64,000 nt of DNA from Nocardioides nematodiphilus. Its GTDB lineage: Bacteria; Actinomycetota; Actinomycetes; Propionibacteriales; Nocardioidaceae. Position 1 is the first letter of the stretch; each line of letters starts with the position of its first letter. The notes beneath the pieces are model-generated. The model was not told where the DNA came from, did no database searches, and saw only the letters and a program-made list of their open reading frames with translations. The stretch lies in NCBI RefSeq assembly GCF_020216525.1, contig NZ_JAIWOY010000001.1:1-64000 (forward strand), read 5' to 3'. A program made the position numbers and the translations under genes. Shown piece after piece: positions 7,446 to 18,012 of this stretch.

Positions 7446-9191
7446 TCAGCTGATGCCGACGATGGGCAGTCGCAGGGCTGCCGGGGCGCTCGGCGGGACC
7501 GCCGGACGGTGCGGGTTGACCGGGTCGATCCGGCGGTAGTCGGTGCCCAGCACCGGCCGGGTGTCGCTCTCGCCCTTGTTGGGCCAGAAGGCCATCGCCC
7601 GCTCCGCCTGGGCGGTGATCGTCAGCGACGGGTTCACCCCGAGGTTGGCCGAGATGGCGGAGCCGTCGACCACGTGGAGGCCGTCGTACCCGTACAGGCG
7701 CTGGTAGGGGTCGACCACGCCGCTGGCCGGGGAGTCGCCGATCGCGCAGCCGCCGATGAAGTGCGCGGTCATGGGGACGTTGAACGGCTCACCGATGGTG
7801 CCGCCGGCGTAGCCCTCCCCCGCCTCGGTCGTCATGTGCTTGGCCATCATCCGGGCGCCCTCGTTGGCGGCGGGGATCCAGGTCGGGTTCGGCTCACCGT
7901 GGCCCTGCTTGGAGGTGAGCTTCCAGCCGAGCGCCGACTTCTTGGGGTAGACGGTGATCGAGTTGTCCTTGGCCTGCATGACCAGCAGCACGACCATCCG
8001 CTCCGACCAGTGCTTGAAGTCGTAGAGCTTGGTGAGGTTGCCGGCCATGAGCTGCTTGCCCATCTCCTTGACCCAGCGCGCCTTGCGGCCGGGGCCGCCG
8101 TCGGTGAGGACGGTCTGCAGCAGCGACATCGCGTTCGAGCCGTGGCCGTAGCGCACCGGCTCGAAGTGGGTCTCGGCGTCGGGGTGGATCGAGGAGGTGA
8201 TCGCCACGCCCTCGGTGTAGTCGATCTCGAGGTCGGGTGCGATCGCGCCGAGGATCGCCTCGGAGTTGGTGCGGGTCAGCTCACCGAGCCGGTCGGAGAT
8301 GAGCGGCAGGTCGCCGGTCGCCTTGAGCTTGTGCAGCAGCTTCTGGGTGCCGATCGCGGCGGCGCTGAACACGACCTGGTCGGCGGTGAAGACCTTGACG
8401 GCCGTACGACGCGAGAGCTTCGCCTTGGTCCAGCGGGTGTGCACCTCGTAGCCGCCGCCGGCGCGCGGGACGACACGCGTGACCGTGGTGAGCGGGTGGA
8501 TCTCGGCGCCGTTCTTCTCCGCCAGGTGCAGGTAGTTCTTCACCAGCGTGTTCTTGGCGTTGTGGCGACAGCCGACCATGCACTCGCCGCACTGCGTGCA
8601 GGTCGTACGGGTCGGGCCCTCACCGCCGAAGAACGGGTCGGCCACGTCGGTGCCGGCGGGGACGCCGTCCTCACCGAAGAAGACCCCGACGGGCGCCTGG
8701 TGGTAGGTCTCGGAGACCCCCATGTCCGCAGCGACCTTCTGCATGATCCGGTCCGCCGGGGTGATGTGCGGGTTCACCACCACGCCGAGCATCCGCTTGG
8801 CCTGGTCGTAGTAGGGAGCGAGCTCCGACTTCCAGTCGGTGATGTGCGCCCACGACTTGTCGTTGTAGAAGGGGTCGAGCGGCTCGTACAGGGTGTTGGC
8901 GTAGACCAGCGAGCCGCCGCCGACGCCGGCACCCGCGAGGATCAGGCAGTCGCGCACCAGATCGATGCGCTGGATGCCGTAGCAGCCGATCGCGGGGTTG
9001 AAGAGGAACCTCTTCAGGTCCCACGAGGTGTCGGCGAAGTCGTCGTCGTCAAGCCGCGCCCCGGCCTCCAGGACGCCGACCGAATAGCCCTTCTCGGTCA
9101 GGCGCAGCGCGCTCACCGAGCCGCCGAAGCCGGAGCCGATGACCAGGACGTCGTAGTGCTTGCCGCCCTTGTTGCTGACCGCCTCAGGCAC
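7446..9191 (-). CDS. GMC oxidoreductase, ChoD-like
   Basis: A 581-residue FAD-dependent oxidoreductase of the GMC/cholesterol oxidase family, matching mycobacterial ChoD (about 578 residues) in length and in its place near gua genes. The FAD-binding GSGFGG is at residues 19-24, AGAGVGGGSLVYAN near 87-99, and the C-terminal HVVDGSAISANLGVNPSLTITAQAE-type segment carries the active-site region. Odd feature: cysteines 198, 201, 204 and 208 form CxxCxxCxxxC, an iron-sulfur-like spacing. Its start overlaps the upstream dehydrogenase stop by 8 nt, so the two are co-transcribed. A sterol substrate is not proven; other alcohols are possible. Confidence 0.88.
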   Translation of the reverse strand: MPEAVSNKGGKHYDVLVIGSGFGGSVSALRLTEKGYSVGVLEAGARLDDDDFADTSWDLKRFLFNPAIGCYGIQRIDLVRDCLILAGAGVGGGSLVYANTLYEPLDPFYNDKSWAHITDWKSELAPYYDQAKRMLGVVVNPHITPADRIMQKVAADMGVSETYHQAPVGVFFGEDGVPAGTDVADPFFGGEGPTRTTCTQCGECMVGCRHNAKNTLVKNYLHLAEKNGAEIHPLTTVTRVVPRAGGGYEVHTRWTKAKLSRRTAVKVFTADQVVFSAAAIGTQKLLHKLKATGDLPLISDRLGELTRTNSEAILGAIAPDLEIDYTEGVAITSSIHPDAETHFEPVRYGHGSNAMSLLQTVLTDGGPGRKARWVKEMGKQLMAGNLTKLYDFKHWSERMVVLLVMQAKDNSITVYPKKSALGWKLTSKQGHGEPNPTWIPAANEGARMMAKHMTTEAGEGYAGGTIGEPFNVPMTAHFIGGCAIGDSPASGVVDPYQRLYGYDGLHVVDGSAISANLGVNPSLTITAQAERAMAFWPNKGESDTRPVLGTDYRRIDPVNPHRPAVPPSAPAALRLPIVGIS

Positions 9192-10800
9192 GACCCACCG
9201 CCTTGAGGGCGCGCAGCGACGAGGTCATGAGCTTGGCGTACGCCTCGTCGGACATCCCGAACATCGGGCTCATCCGGACGAGCCGCTGAGTGGCGACCGA
9301 CTGGGTCTCGGTGTAGCGCAGCAGGCCCTCGGCGCCCTGGCGGCGACCGGTGCCGGACTCGCGGAAACCGCCCATCGGGGCGTCCAGGCTGGCGAAGGTC
9401 GCCGCGAACGCCTCGTTGATGTTGACGGTGCCGGCCTTGACCCGGGCCGCGAGGCGGCGGGCGCGGGCGGTGTCGCGGCTGTAGATCGAGGCGTTGAGGC
9501 CGTACTCGCCTTCGTTGGCGCGATCGACCGCCTCCTCGTCGCTCGTCACGCGGTAGATCGAGACCACCGGGCCGAAGGTCTCCGTGCCGAAGCAGGTCAT
9601 CGCGGGCGTGACGCCCTCGAGGATGGTCGGCTCGAAGAAGTACGGGGACAGGTCGGGACGGGCCTTGCCGCCGGTGAGGACCGTGGCACCCTGGGCGACC
9701 GCGTCATCGACGTGCGCGACGGCGTTGTCGAGCTGGTCCTGGCTGATCAGGGAGCCCATGTCGTTCTCCCACGACAGGGTCGCGCCGAGGGTCATCGCCT
9801 GCGTACGGGCCACGAAGCGCTCCACGAAGCGGTCGTAGATCGCGTCGGCGACGTACATCCGCTCGATCGAGACGCACAGCTGACCAGTGTTGGAGAAGAC
9901 GGCCCGGGTGGCACCCTCGGCGGCCTTCTCGATGTCGGCGTCCGCGAGCACGAGCATGGCGTTCTTGCCGCCGAGCTCCAGGGAGCTGCCGATCAGGCGC
10001 TCGGCGCACTGCTTGCCGATGATCTTGCCCGTCGCGGTCGAGCCGGTGAAGCAGATGTAGTCGGCGCGGTCGATGATCGAGGTGCCGACCTTGGAGCCGG
10101 GACCCGCGACGACCATCCACAGGTCCCGGGGCAGGCCGGCCTCCTCGAGCAGCTCGGCGCCGAGGAGCGCGGTGAGCATGGTCTGGGAGTCGGGCTTGGC
10201 GACCACGGCGTTGCCGGCGGCGATCGCGGCCAGGCCGTCGCACAGGCCGAGGGTAAACGGGTAGTTCCACGGCGAGATGATGCCGACCACGCCCTTGGGG
10301 ACGTGGTTGACGTCGATCCGGGTCAGCGCCGGGAAGACACCCGGGCGACGCTCGGAGCGCAGGTGCTTGGCGGTGGTGCGCCCGTAGTAGCGCGCGGTGA
10401 GCGCGATGTGCAGCGGCTCGTCGAAGGCGTGCTTGCGTGCCTTGCCGGTCTCCAGCACGATCAGGTCGAGGATCTCCTCCTGGCGCGCCAGCACCAGGTC
10501 GTGGAGACGGAGCAGGACACGCTCGCGGTCCTTGACGGGCGTACGCGCCCACTTCTCCTGCGCGACGCGGGCGCGCGCGAAGGCCTCCTCGACGTCGGCG
10601 TCGCTCGACTGCGGGATGTGCGCGAGCGGTGCGCCGTCGAGCGGCGAGAGCACCTCCTTGGCCTCACCGGTGGTCGCCAGCACGCGGGCGGTGAGGCGGG
10701 CGACGTAGCCCGGGTCCAGCGCGTAGGTCGCCGCCGGGTCGTGCTCCGGGTCGCGCGGACCCTCGACGAGCGGCTGGTGATCGGGGTTGGGGGCACTCAT
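9184..10800 (-). CDS. gabD2: Succinate-semialdehyde dehydrogenase (NADP+)
   Basis: A 538-residue aldehyde dehydrogenase of the actinobacterial GabD2 type, expected to oxidise succinate semialdehyde to succinate. Catalytic E275 (LELGGKN) and C309 (NTGQLCVS) are present, with the NADP-binding segments SPWNYPF and FTGSTATG. The C-terminus is longer than in generic ALDHs, as in GabD2. An in-frame GTG at 10827 would add 9 residues; I chose the ATG. It is the first gene of a pair with the ChoD-like oxidoreductase, which suggests the pair may act sequentially on an alcohol/aldehyde, so the true aldehyde could differ. Confidence 0.85.
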   Translation of the reverse strand: MSAPNPDHQPLVEGPRDPEHDPAATYALDPGYVARLTARVLATTGEAKEVLSPLDGAPLAHIPQSSDADVEEAFARARVAQEKWARTPVKDRERVLLRLHDLVLARQEEILDLIVLETGKARKHAFDEPLHIALTARYYGRTTAKHLRSERRPGVFPALTRIDVNHVPKGVVGIISPWNYPFTLGLCDGLAAIAAGNAVVAKPDSQTMLTALLGAELLEEAGLPRDLWMVVAGPGSKVGTSIIDRADYICFTGSTATGKIIGKQCAERLIGSSLELGGKNAMLVLADADIEKAAEGATRAVFSNTGQLCVSIERMYVADAIYDRFVERFVARTQAMTLGATLSWENDMGSLISQDQLDNAVAHVDDAVAQGATVLTGGKARPDLSPYFFEPTILEGVTPAMTCFGTETFGPVVSIYRVTSDEEAVDRANEGEYGLNASIYSRDTARARRLAARVKAGTVNINEAFAATFASLDAPMGGFRESGTGRRQGAEGLLRYTETQSVATQRLVRMSPMFGMSDEAYAKLMTSSLRALKAVGRA

Positions 10801-10883
10801 GTACCGAGAGTATGTGAAGCTCGGCACGCGTGGCTACTGGTTGGTAGGAACACGCTGTCGCGGATATCTCGGCCGGGCGCCGG

Positions 10884-12116
10884 TCACTGCTGCTGCAGGT
10901 GGGAGTAGAGCGAGAACAGCGGCAGGTAGAGCGCGATCACCATGCCACCGATGACCACGCCGAGGACCACGATCATCAGCGGCTCGATGGCTGCGGAGAG
11001 CTGGTCGGCGGCCGTCTCGACCTCCTTGTCGTAGAAGTCGCCGATCGAGTCCATCATCGCGGCCAGCGATCCGGACTCCTCGCCGACCGCGGCCATCTGG
11101 GCGACCATGCTCGGGAAGATCGGGTGGTCGGCCAGCGGCGCGGAGAAGGACCGGCCGCGGGCCATGGAGGCGCGCACGTCGTCGACCGCGTCGGCCACGA
11201 CCGTGTTGTTCGCGGCCTGTCCCACGACCGCCAGCGCCTGGAGCATCGGCACGCCGGCCGAGAGCATCATCGACAGGTTCCGCGCGAAGCGGGAGATGGC
11301 GATCTTCCGGTTGAGTGGGCCGAAGACCGGCAGGCGCAGCTTGAGGGGATCCATGCGACGCCGGACGGCGTCGTCGTAGCGGTGCCGCGCCCACCAGATC
11401 CCGCTCCCGACGCCGAGCACGACCAGGAGCGGCAGCAGCCACACCGTGCTGTGCGAGGCCGTGATGAGGATCCGGGTCGGAAGCGGCAGCGCGGCGCCCA
11501 TCGAGGTGAACATCCGCTCGAAGACGGGGACCACGAAGAGCATCATCACGACGACTGCGACCGCGGCGACGCCGGCGACCACCACCGGGTAGGTCATCGC
11601 ACCGCGCACCTTCTGACGGAGCTCGACCTCGGCGGCGAAGGTGTCCGCGACCGAGCGCATCGAGCGCGCGAGGAAGCCACCCATCTCGCTGACCCGGACC
11701 ATGTTGACCATCAGGGGCGGGAACACTCGGTGATGTCGGGCGAGCGCTCCGGAGAACGAGGCGCCTGCCTCGACGTCGGCATGCACGGTGGCCAGCGCCT
11801 GACGCAGCCGGTCGTCCTCCGTCTGCTCGACCACCACGGCAAGGGCGCGCAGCAGCGGGAGGCCGGCGTCGAGCAGGGTGGAGAGCTGGCGGGCGAAGAC
11901 CGCGAGGGCCTTCGGCTTCACGCCGCCCTCGAGGCCGGGGATCCGGATCTCCATGTTGAGCCCGGTCTTCGAGACCGGGGCGACGCTGAGCGGGATCAGC
12001 CCCTGGTTGCGCAGCTTGTGCGCGACCGCCCCGGGACTGGGCGCCTCCATCGTGCCCTTGATCGACGAGCCGCCCGCCCTGGTGACGGCCTCATAGGTGA
12101 ACTCCTGGGTGCTCAT
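10884..12116 (-). CDS. pilC: Type IV pilus platform protein PilC
   Basis: A 410-residue inner-membrane platform protein of the T2SS-F/PilC family, which couples PilB and PilT to pilin movement. Two T2SSF domains are visible, with the paired signatures FARQLSTLLDAGLPLLRAL and FARNLSMMLSAGVPMLQAL. Hydrophobic segments occur at about residues 178-200, 222-246 and 380-403. GTG 12119 directly follows the pilT stop and ATG 12116 is next; I used the ATG. It is the last gene of the pilus operon. No clear terminator is seen in the 83 nt before the next gene. Confidence 0.93.
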   Translation of the reverse strand: MSTQEFTYEAVTRAGGSSIKGTMEAPSPGAVAHKLRNQGLIPLSVAPVSKTGLNMEIRIPGLEGGVKPKALAVFARQLSTLLDAGLPLLRALAVVVEQTEDDRLRQALATVHADVEAGASFSGALARHHRVFPPLMVNMVRVSEMGGFLARSMRSVADTFAAEVELRQKVRGAMTYPVVVAGVAAVAVVVMMLFVVPVFERMFTSMGAALPLPTRILITASHSTVWLLPLLVVLGVGSGIWWARHRYDDAVRRRMDPLKLRLPVFGPLNRKIAISRFARNLSMMLSAGVPMLQALAVVGQAANNTVVADAVDDVRASMARGRSFSAPLADHPIFPSMVAQMAAVGEESGSLAAMMDSIGDFYDKEVETAADQLSAAIEPLMIVVLGVVIGGMVIALYLPLFSLYSHLQQQ

Positions 12117-12119
12117 CAC

Positions 12120-13245
12120 TCACCAGCGCGAGGACGGGTCCGTGGTGGTGATCGGCTCGGCCCACTCGTCGCCGTACGCGGCGCTGGCGCGCCCGCCCAT
12201 CCCGAGCAGTGCGGAGGCGTCGACCATCACCGCGGCGGCCTCGGTGCGATCGACGCGCCCCTCCCCCACCAGTCGGCGCAGGTCCTGGTCGAGGGTGTGC
12301 ATCTGATAGGCCGAGCCGGTCTGCATCACCGAGTACAGCTGAGCCACGTCGCCCTCGCGGATGAGATTGGCGACCGCCGTGGTGCGCACCAGCACCTCGG
12401 TCGCCACCACCCGCCCGTGCCCGCCGGCGTGCGGCAGCAGCGTCTGGCTGATCACGCCCTGGAGGGTGTCGGCCAGCTGGATCCGGATCTGGGCCTGGTG
12501 GTCGCCGGGGAAGACGTCGATGATCCGGTTGATCGTCGAGGCGGCGCCCTGGGTGTGCAGGGTGCCCAGCACCAGGTGGCCGGTCTCGGCGGCGGTCAGC
12601 GCGATCTCGATGGTCTCGCGGTCGCGCAGCTCGCCGATCAGGATGACGTCGGGGTCCTGGCGCAGGACCCGGCGCAGCGCCTCGGCGAACGAGCGGGTGT
12701 CGCTGCCGACCTCACGCTGAGTGACCAGCGCCTTCTTGCTGCGGTGCAGGTACTCGATGGGGTCCTCGATCGTGACGATGTGGACCGCCTTCTCCCGGTT
12801 GACGATGTCGACCATCGCGGCCAGCGTCGTCGACTTGCCCGAGCCGGTCGGGCCGGTGACCAGCACCAGCCCGCGCGGATGGAGTGCCAGCTCGCGGGCG
12901 ATCTCGGGCACGCCGAGCTGCTCGAGGGCGGGCAGGCTGGTCGGGACCAGTCGGAACGCGGCCGCCACCGTCCCGCGCTGGCGGTGCACGTTCACCCGGA
13001 ATCGGCCGACGCCCGCGAGGGAGTACGGCATGTCGAGCTCGCCGGAGTCCACGTACTCCTGGCGCTGGTGGTTGGTCATCACCCCGATGAGCTGCTCCTC
13101 CAACCAGGCCGGCTTGAGGGGCTCCTCCTCCCACCCCCGGACGGGGGCGAGGGCGTTGTTGAGCCGTACGAGGGGCGGTGATCCGGCCACGAAGTGGACG
13201 TCGGAGGCGCCCTCCCGTGCGGCCTCGGCCAGGACCCGGTCCAGG

Positions 13246-13259
<14 letters not shown>
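12120..13259 (-). CDS. pilT: Type IV pilus retraction ATPase PilT
   Basis: A 379-residue hexameric ATPase. Walker A GPTGSGKST is at 136-144, the Asp box near TIEDPIEY (163-170), and Walker B in DPDVILIGELRD (202-213) with the His box HLVLGTLHT. The retraction-specific AIRNLIRE-like motif appears as TTAVANLIREGD, which separates PilT from PilB. It depolymerises the pilus for twitching or DNA uptake. GTG start, overlapping the pilB end by 14 nt; stop abuts pilC. Presence of a real PilT says the pilus is retractile rather than a Tad/Flp pilus. Confidence 0.93.
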
Positions 13260-14897
<1,638 letters not shown>

Positions 14898-14901
<4 letters not shown>

Positions 14902-15488
14902 CCGGTCGCCCCCATCATGAAGACCCGGCCCTCGACCGTGAGCGTCGCGACCCCGCCCTGGGCCGCGCCCGGCTCGAGGGTCGCGTGATCGATCGCGAGC
15001 AGGCGGGGACCGGCCCGCAGCTTCTGCAGGACCTGGGCGGCATCGGCCGAGCGGCCCAGCGCGACGACCATCGTCACCGGGACCGACTGGAAGCCCGTGG
15101 TCGCCGCCTGGCCGGACGCCGGGGTGGGTTGCGTGCCGGCGCCGGCGCCCGGCGTGCCGTCACCGGACTCACCGGGCGTGATCGAGACCAGCACGGCGCC
15201 CCCGGGCAGCCGTGAGGCCACGTCGATGAGCTGCTCCAGGTGAGGTCCGGAGGCGATCTGCTGCTTGAGGTCGGCGACCTCGGACTGGAGCGCGGGCAGC
15301 TTCGACCGCTGCTGGGCGTAGGCCGCGATCAGCGCCTGCTGGGTGTTGTTCTGGATGGCGACCGAGTCCCGTTCCTGGCGACTCTGGCTCGCCTGGTCGA
15401 GCCGCGGCAGGACGCCCAGAAGGATCCCGGCGAGGAGGACGGCAACGGCGAGGACCGCGCCGAGCAGGGTGATGGTCTGCTTGGTCAT
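14898..15488 (-). CDS. pilO: Pilus alignment protein PilO-like
   Basis: A 196-residue bitopic protein: one transmembrane helix (about 7-28), a coiled-coil stretch (30-75) and an extracytoplasmic ferredoxin-like domain, with a Gly/Pro/Thr-rich linker near 105-130. This is the PilO plan, though sequence identity in the family is low, so the call rests on topology and place between pilN and pilB. It probably heterodimerises with PilN to form the alignment ring. Four-nt overlaps join it to both neighbours. Confidence 0.8.
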
Positions 15489-16189
15489 CGGCTCGTCCCG
15501 TCGTAGGCATGCGATAACACGCTGTCGTCGAAGTAGACCGATGTCGTCGAGACGTAGCTCGCGCTCGAGGACGAGGCGAGGTTGGACATGTCGGCGCCGA
15601 GGACGCCGGGCACATGGGTGAAGCTGCCGATGATCGCTCGCTGGTCCAGCGGCTGCATGCTCGTCACCTTGACCGTCACGCCGACCCTGGCGGCTGCCGG
15701 GACCGCCGGCGCGAGACCGGCCGCCCCGTCCGTACCGGCCCGGGCCGCCGCGATGCTGCTCGCGTCGCCGACGACGGCGTCGAAGCCGCCGATGCGGGCG
15801 CCCCGGGGAAGGACGGCCTGCAGCGCACCGACCACCCGCACCCAGTTCACGTCGTCCTTCATCCCCTCGGCACGCTTCGCCTCGTACGTGGCCTTCTCGC
15901 CGGTCGCGGTGGCGACGTCCTGGTAGGCGGCGACCTGCCCGGCCAGCGCGGTGGTCCGGCTCCGCTCGGCGTCGAGGTCGCTCTGCGCCGAGCGCTCGAG
16001 CAGGACGGCGGCCAGCACGGCGACCAGGACCACGGCCACTGCGGCGACCACCACCACGGTCCAGCGCCGGGCGAGCAGTGCCTGCTCGCGGCGGGCGCGC
16101 TCGGCCGGAGGGAGCAGGTTGACCTGCGGCACGGCGCCGTAGACGAGTGCGGGCGCCCGGTTGCGTGTGCGCGTCAGGGTCATGCTCAT
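15485..16189 (-). CDS. pilN: Pilus alignment protein PilN-like
   Basis: A 234-residue bitopic membrane protein. The short cytoplasmic tail has the NLLP motif (residues 24-27) that in PilN binds PilM. A single transmembrane helix follows (about 43-64), then a coiled coil and a ferredoxin-like outer domain. It pairs with PilO and anchors cytoplasmic PilM. Four-nt overlaps with pilM and pilO indicate tight translational coupling. Confidence 0.85.
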   Translation of the reverse strand: MSMTLTRTRNRAPALVYGAVPQVNLLPPAERARREQALLARRWTVVVVAAVAVVLVAVLAAVLLERSAQSDLDAERSRTTALAGQVAAYQDVATATGEKATYEAKRAEGMKDDVNWVRVVGALQAVLPRGARIGGFDAVVGDASSIAAARAGTDGAAGLAPAVPAAARVGVTVKVTSMQPLDQRAIIGSFTHVPGVLGADMSNLASSSSASYVSTTSVYFDDSVLSHAYDGTSR

Positions 16190-17193
16190 GACCGGCTCCT
16201 CAGGGCCAACCCGACGGGCGTGACGAGGCTCAGCAGGCCGGTGCCGTCACGCGGCGAGCGCTGCGTCCCGATCACGTCGCCGACGGTGAGGTGCTTGCTG
16301 GGGATCCCGACGATGCGGTCGAGCGCGGGCAGGATCTGGTCGTGGCACGCGCCCTCGCCGCAGAGGTAGAGCTCGTCGAGGGTCTCGTCGGGATGGCGAC
16401 CGACGTAGAACTCCACGGTGCTGCGCACGCGCAGCGCGAAGTCGTCGACCAACCGGGCCTCGGCGGCCGCCTCGGGGCTGCCGGCGCGCGGGCCCCCGAG
16501 CATCGGAGCGTCGTCCGGCTCGGCCCGATGACGGCCGAGCTCGCTGTCACGGACGGGGACCCCGCCCGGCACGATCCGTACGAGCAACGGAGCACCGGCC
16601 CGCATGACCACCAGGTAGCTGGTGTGGGCGCCGATGTGGGTGACCAGCACGGTCCGCTCGGGGTCGACGTGTCGGCTCGCGGCACGGACCAGGCCGAAGG
16701 GAGCCAGATCGACCGCGTCGACGGTGAGGTTGGCCCGGCGGACGGTGTCGATCAGCTCCGTGATCATGTCGGCGACGGCCACCACGAGCAGGCCGCGGAC
16801 GTCTCCGCCCTCGTCACCGTCGGGGGCGACCGGATAGAAGTCAAGGACCGCCTCGTCGACCGGCACCGGCAGCATGTCCTGGACCTGGAACGGCAGGGCG
16901 CGCCGGATCTGCTCGAGGGCGAGTGCCGGGACCTTGTGGTCGCGGACCAGGATGCGGCGGTTGCCCAGGCCGAGCACGACCCGCTTGGTGGAGAATCCGG
17001 CATCGGTCCACAGCTGACGCAGCGCGAGCGCGACGGCATCGGCGTCGATGATCTCCGAGTCGCCGGCGGCGCCGGGCGGGAGCGGGACCTCGCCGTACCG
17101 GACGAGGGTCGGGTTCTTGGCCGAGGGGCGCCGGATCTCGGCGGCCCGGACGCACTCCTCGACGATCGTCAGTCCCACGACGGTCTCAGCCAC
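16186..17193 (-). CDS. pilM: Actin-like pilus protein PilM
   Basis: A 335-residue actin-fold ATP-binding protein that sits on the cytoplasmic face and recruits the NLLP tail of PilN. Visible elements are the N-terminal VVGLTIVEECVRAAEI strand pair, VVLGLGNRRILVRD, the ALPFQVQDMLP segment typical of PilM, and LVTHIGAHTSYLVV as phosphate-2-like loop. GTG start with a good GGAGCGGAGG ribosome site. A 27-nt gap separates it from pilD, the only real gap inside the operon's assembly half. Confidence 0.88.
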   Translation of the reverse strand: MAETVVGLTIVEECVRAAEIRRPSAKNPTLVRYGEVPLPPGAAGDSEIIDADAVALALRQLWTDAGFSTKRVVLGLGNRRILVRDHKVPALALEQIRRALPFQVQDMLPVPVDEAVLDFYPVAPDGDEGGDVRGLLVVAVADMITELIDTVRRANLTVDAVDLAPFGLVRAASRHVDPERTVLVTHIGAHTSYLVVMRAGAPLLVRIVPGGVPVRDSELGRHRAEPDDAPMLGGPRAGSPEAAAEARLVDDFALRVRSTVEFYVGRHPDETLDELYLCGEGACHDQILPALDRIVGIPSKHLTVGDVIGTQRSPRDGTGLLSLVTPVGLALRSRS

Positions 17194-17220
17194 GCCGCCT
17201 CCGCTCCTGGTGTCCGGTGT

Positions 17221-18012
17221 TCACGCCAGCCCGCTCACCTGCAGGTAACCGGTTGCCACAGGGGTGCCCAGCAACAGCCCGACCCATCCCCCCGCGAGCA
17301 TCCACGGCCCGAACGCCAGGCCGCTGTGGCGGCCCGCACGGCCCGTGCTGATCAGCGCGATGCCGTACCCGCCGGCAAGCACGAACGCCGCGAAGCCACC
17401 CACCACCAGCGCGGCCCAGCCGACGTATCCGGTGACGAGTCCGATCAGGCCGGCCAGCTTCACGTCGCCACGCCCCATGCCATCGGGGCGCACCCGGTGC
17501 ACGAGGTAGTAGCCGCCGCCCAGCAGCACCAGACCGGCCAGCCCGCGGACGAGGGGGCGCAGGTCCCCGGTGGTGGCGGAGGCGGTGGTGAGCAGGACTG
17601 CCGCGATGACGTACGAGGGGCCGACGATCGCGTCAGGAAGACGATGGGTGCGCACGTCGATCACCGCGAGGGCGATGCTGGCTGCGGCGAAGAGGCACAG
17701 GGCGGCACCGAGCGCACCCGGCCCGGCCCAGGCGGTCACGGCGACGAACGCGAGCGCGGTCGCCATTTCGATGAGCGGGTAACGCGGTGGGATCGGGGCA
17801 CGACAGTCGTGGCAGCGGCCGCGCAGCAGCAACCACGACACCACCGGCACGTTGTGCCGCGGCCGGATCCGGGCGTCGCAGTGCGGGCAGTGGCTCGCGA
17901 TGAGCAGCGACTCCCCGCGGGGCACGCGCACGATCACGACGTTGAGGAAGCTGCCGACGGCCAGCCCCAGGAGGCCGGCCACCGCGCCCGAGAAGACCGC
18001 TAGGGCGTCCAT
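17221..18012 (-). CDS. pilD: Prepilin peptidase PilD
   Basis: A 263-residue integral membrane aspartyl protease and N-methyltransferase that removes prepilin leaders. Zinc-type cysteines C42, C45, C67 and C70 mark the N-terminal domain, and catalytic aspartates are D119 (IDVRTHRLPD) and D183 in GRGD, the GxGD signature. Six to eight hydrophobic helices are present. The reading frame is open further upstream inside pilX, but homology begins at this ATG, which overlaps the pilX stop by 13 nt. Its substrates here are probably PilA, PilV and PilW. Confidence 0.94.
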   Translation of the reverse strand: MDALAVFSGAVAGLLGLAVGSFLNVVIVRVPRGESLLIASHCPHCDARIRPRHNVPVVSWLLLRGRCHDCRAPIPPRYPLIEMATALAFVAVTAWAGPGALGAALCLFAAASIALAVIDVRTHRLPDAIVGPSYVIAAVLLTTASATTGDLRPLVRGLAGLVLLGGGYYLVHRVRPDGMGRGDVKLAGLIGLVTGYVGWAALVVGGFAAFVLAGGYGIALISTGRAGRHSGLAFGPWMLAGGWVGLLLGTPVATGYLQVSGLA

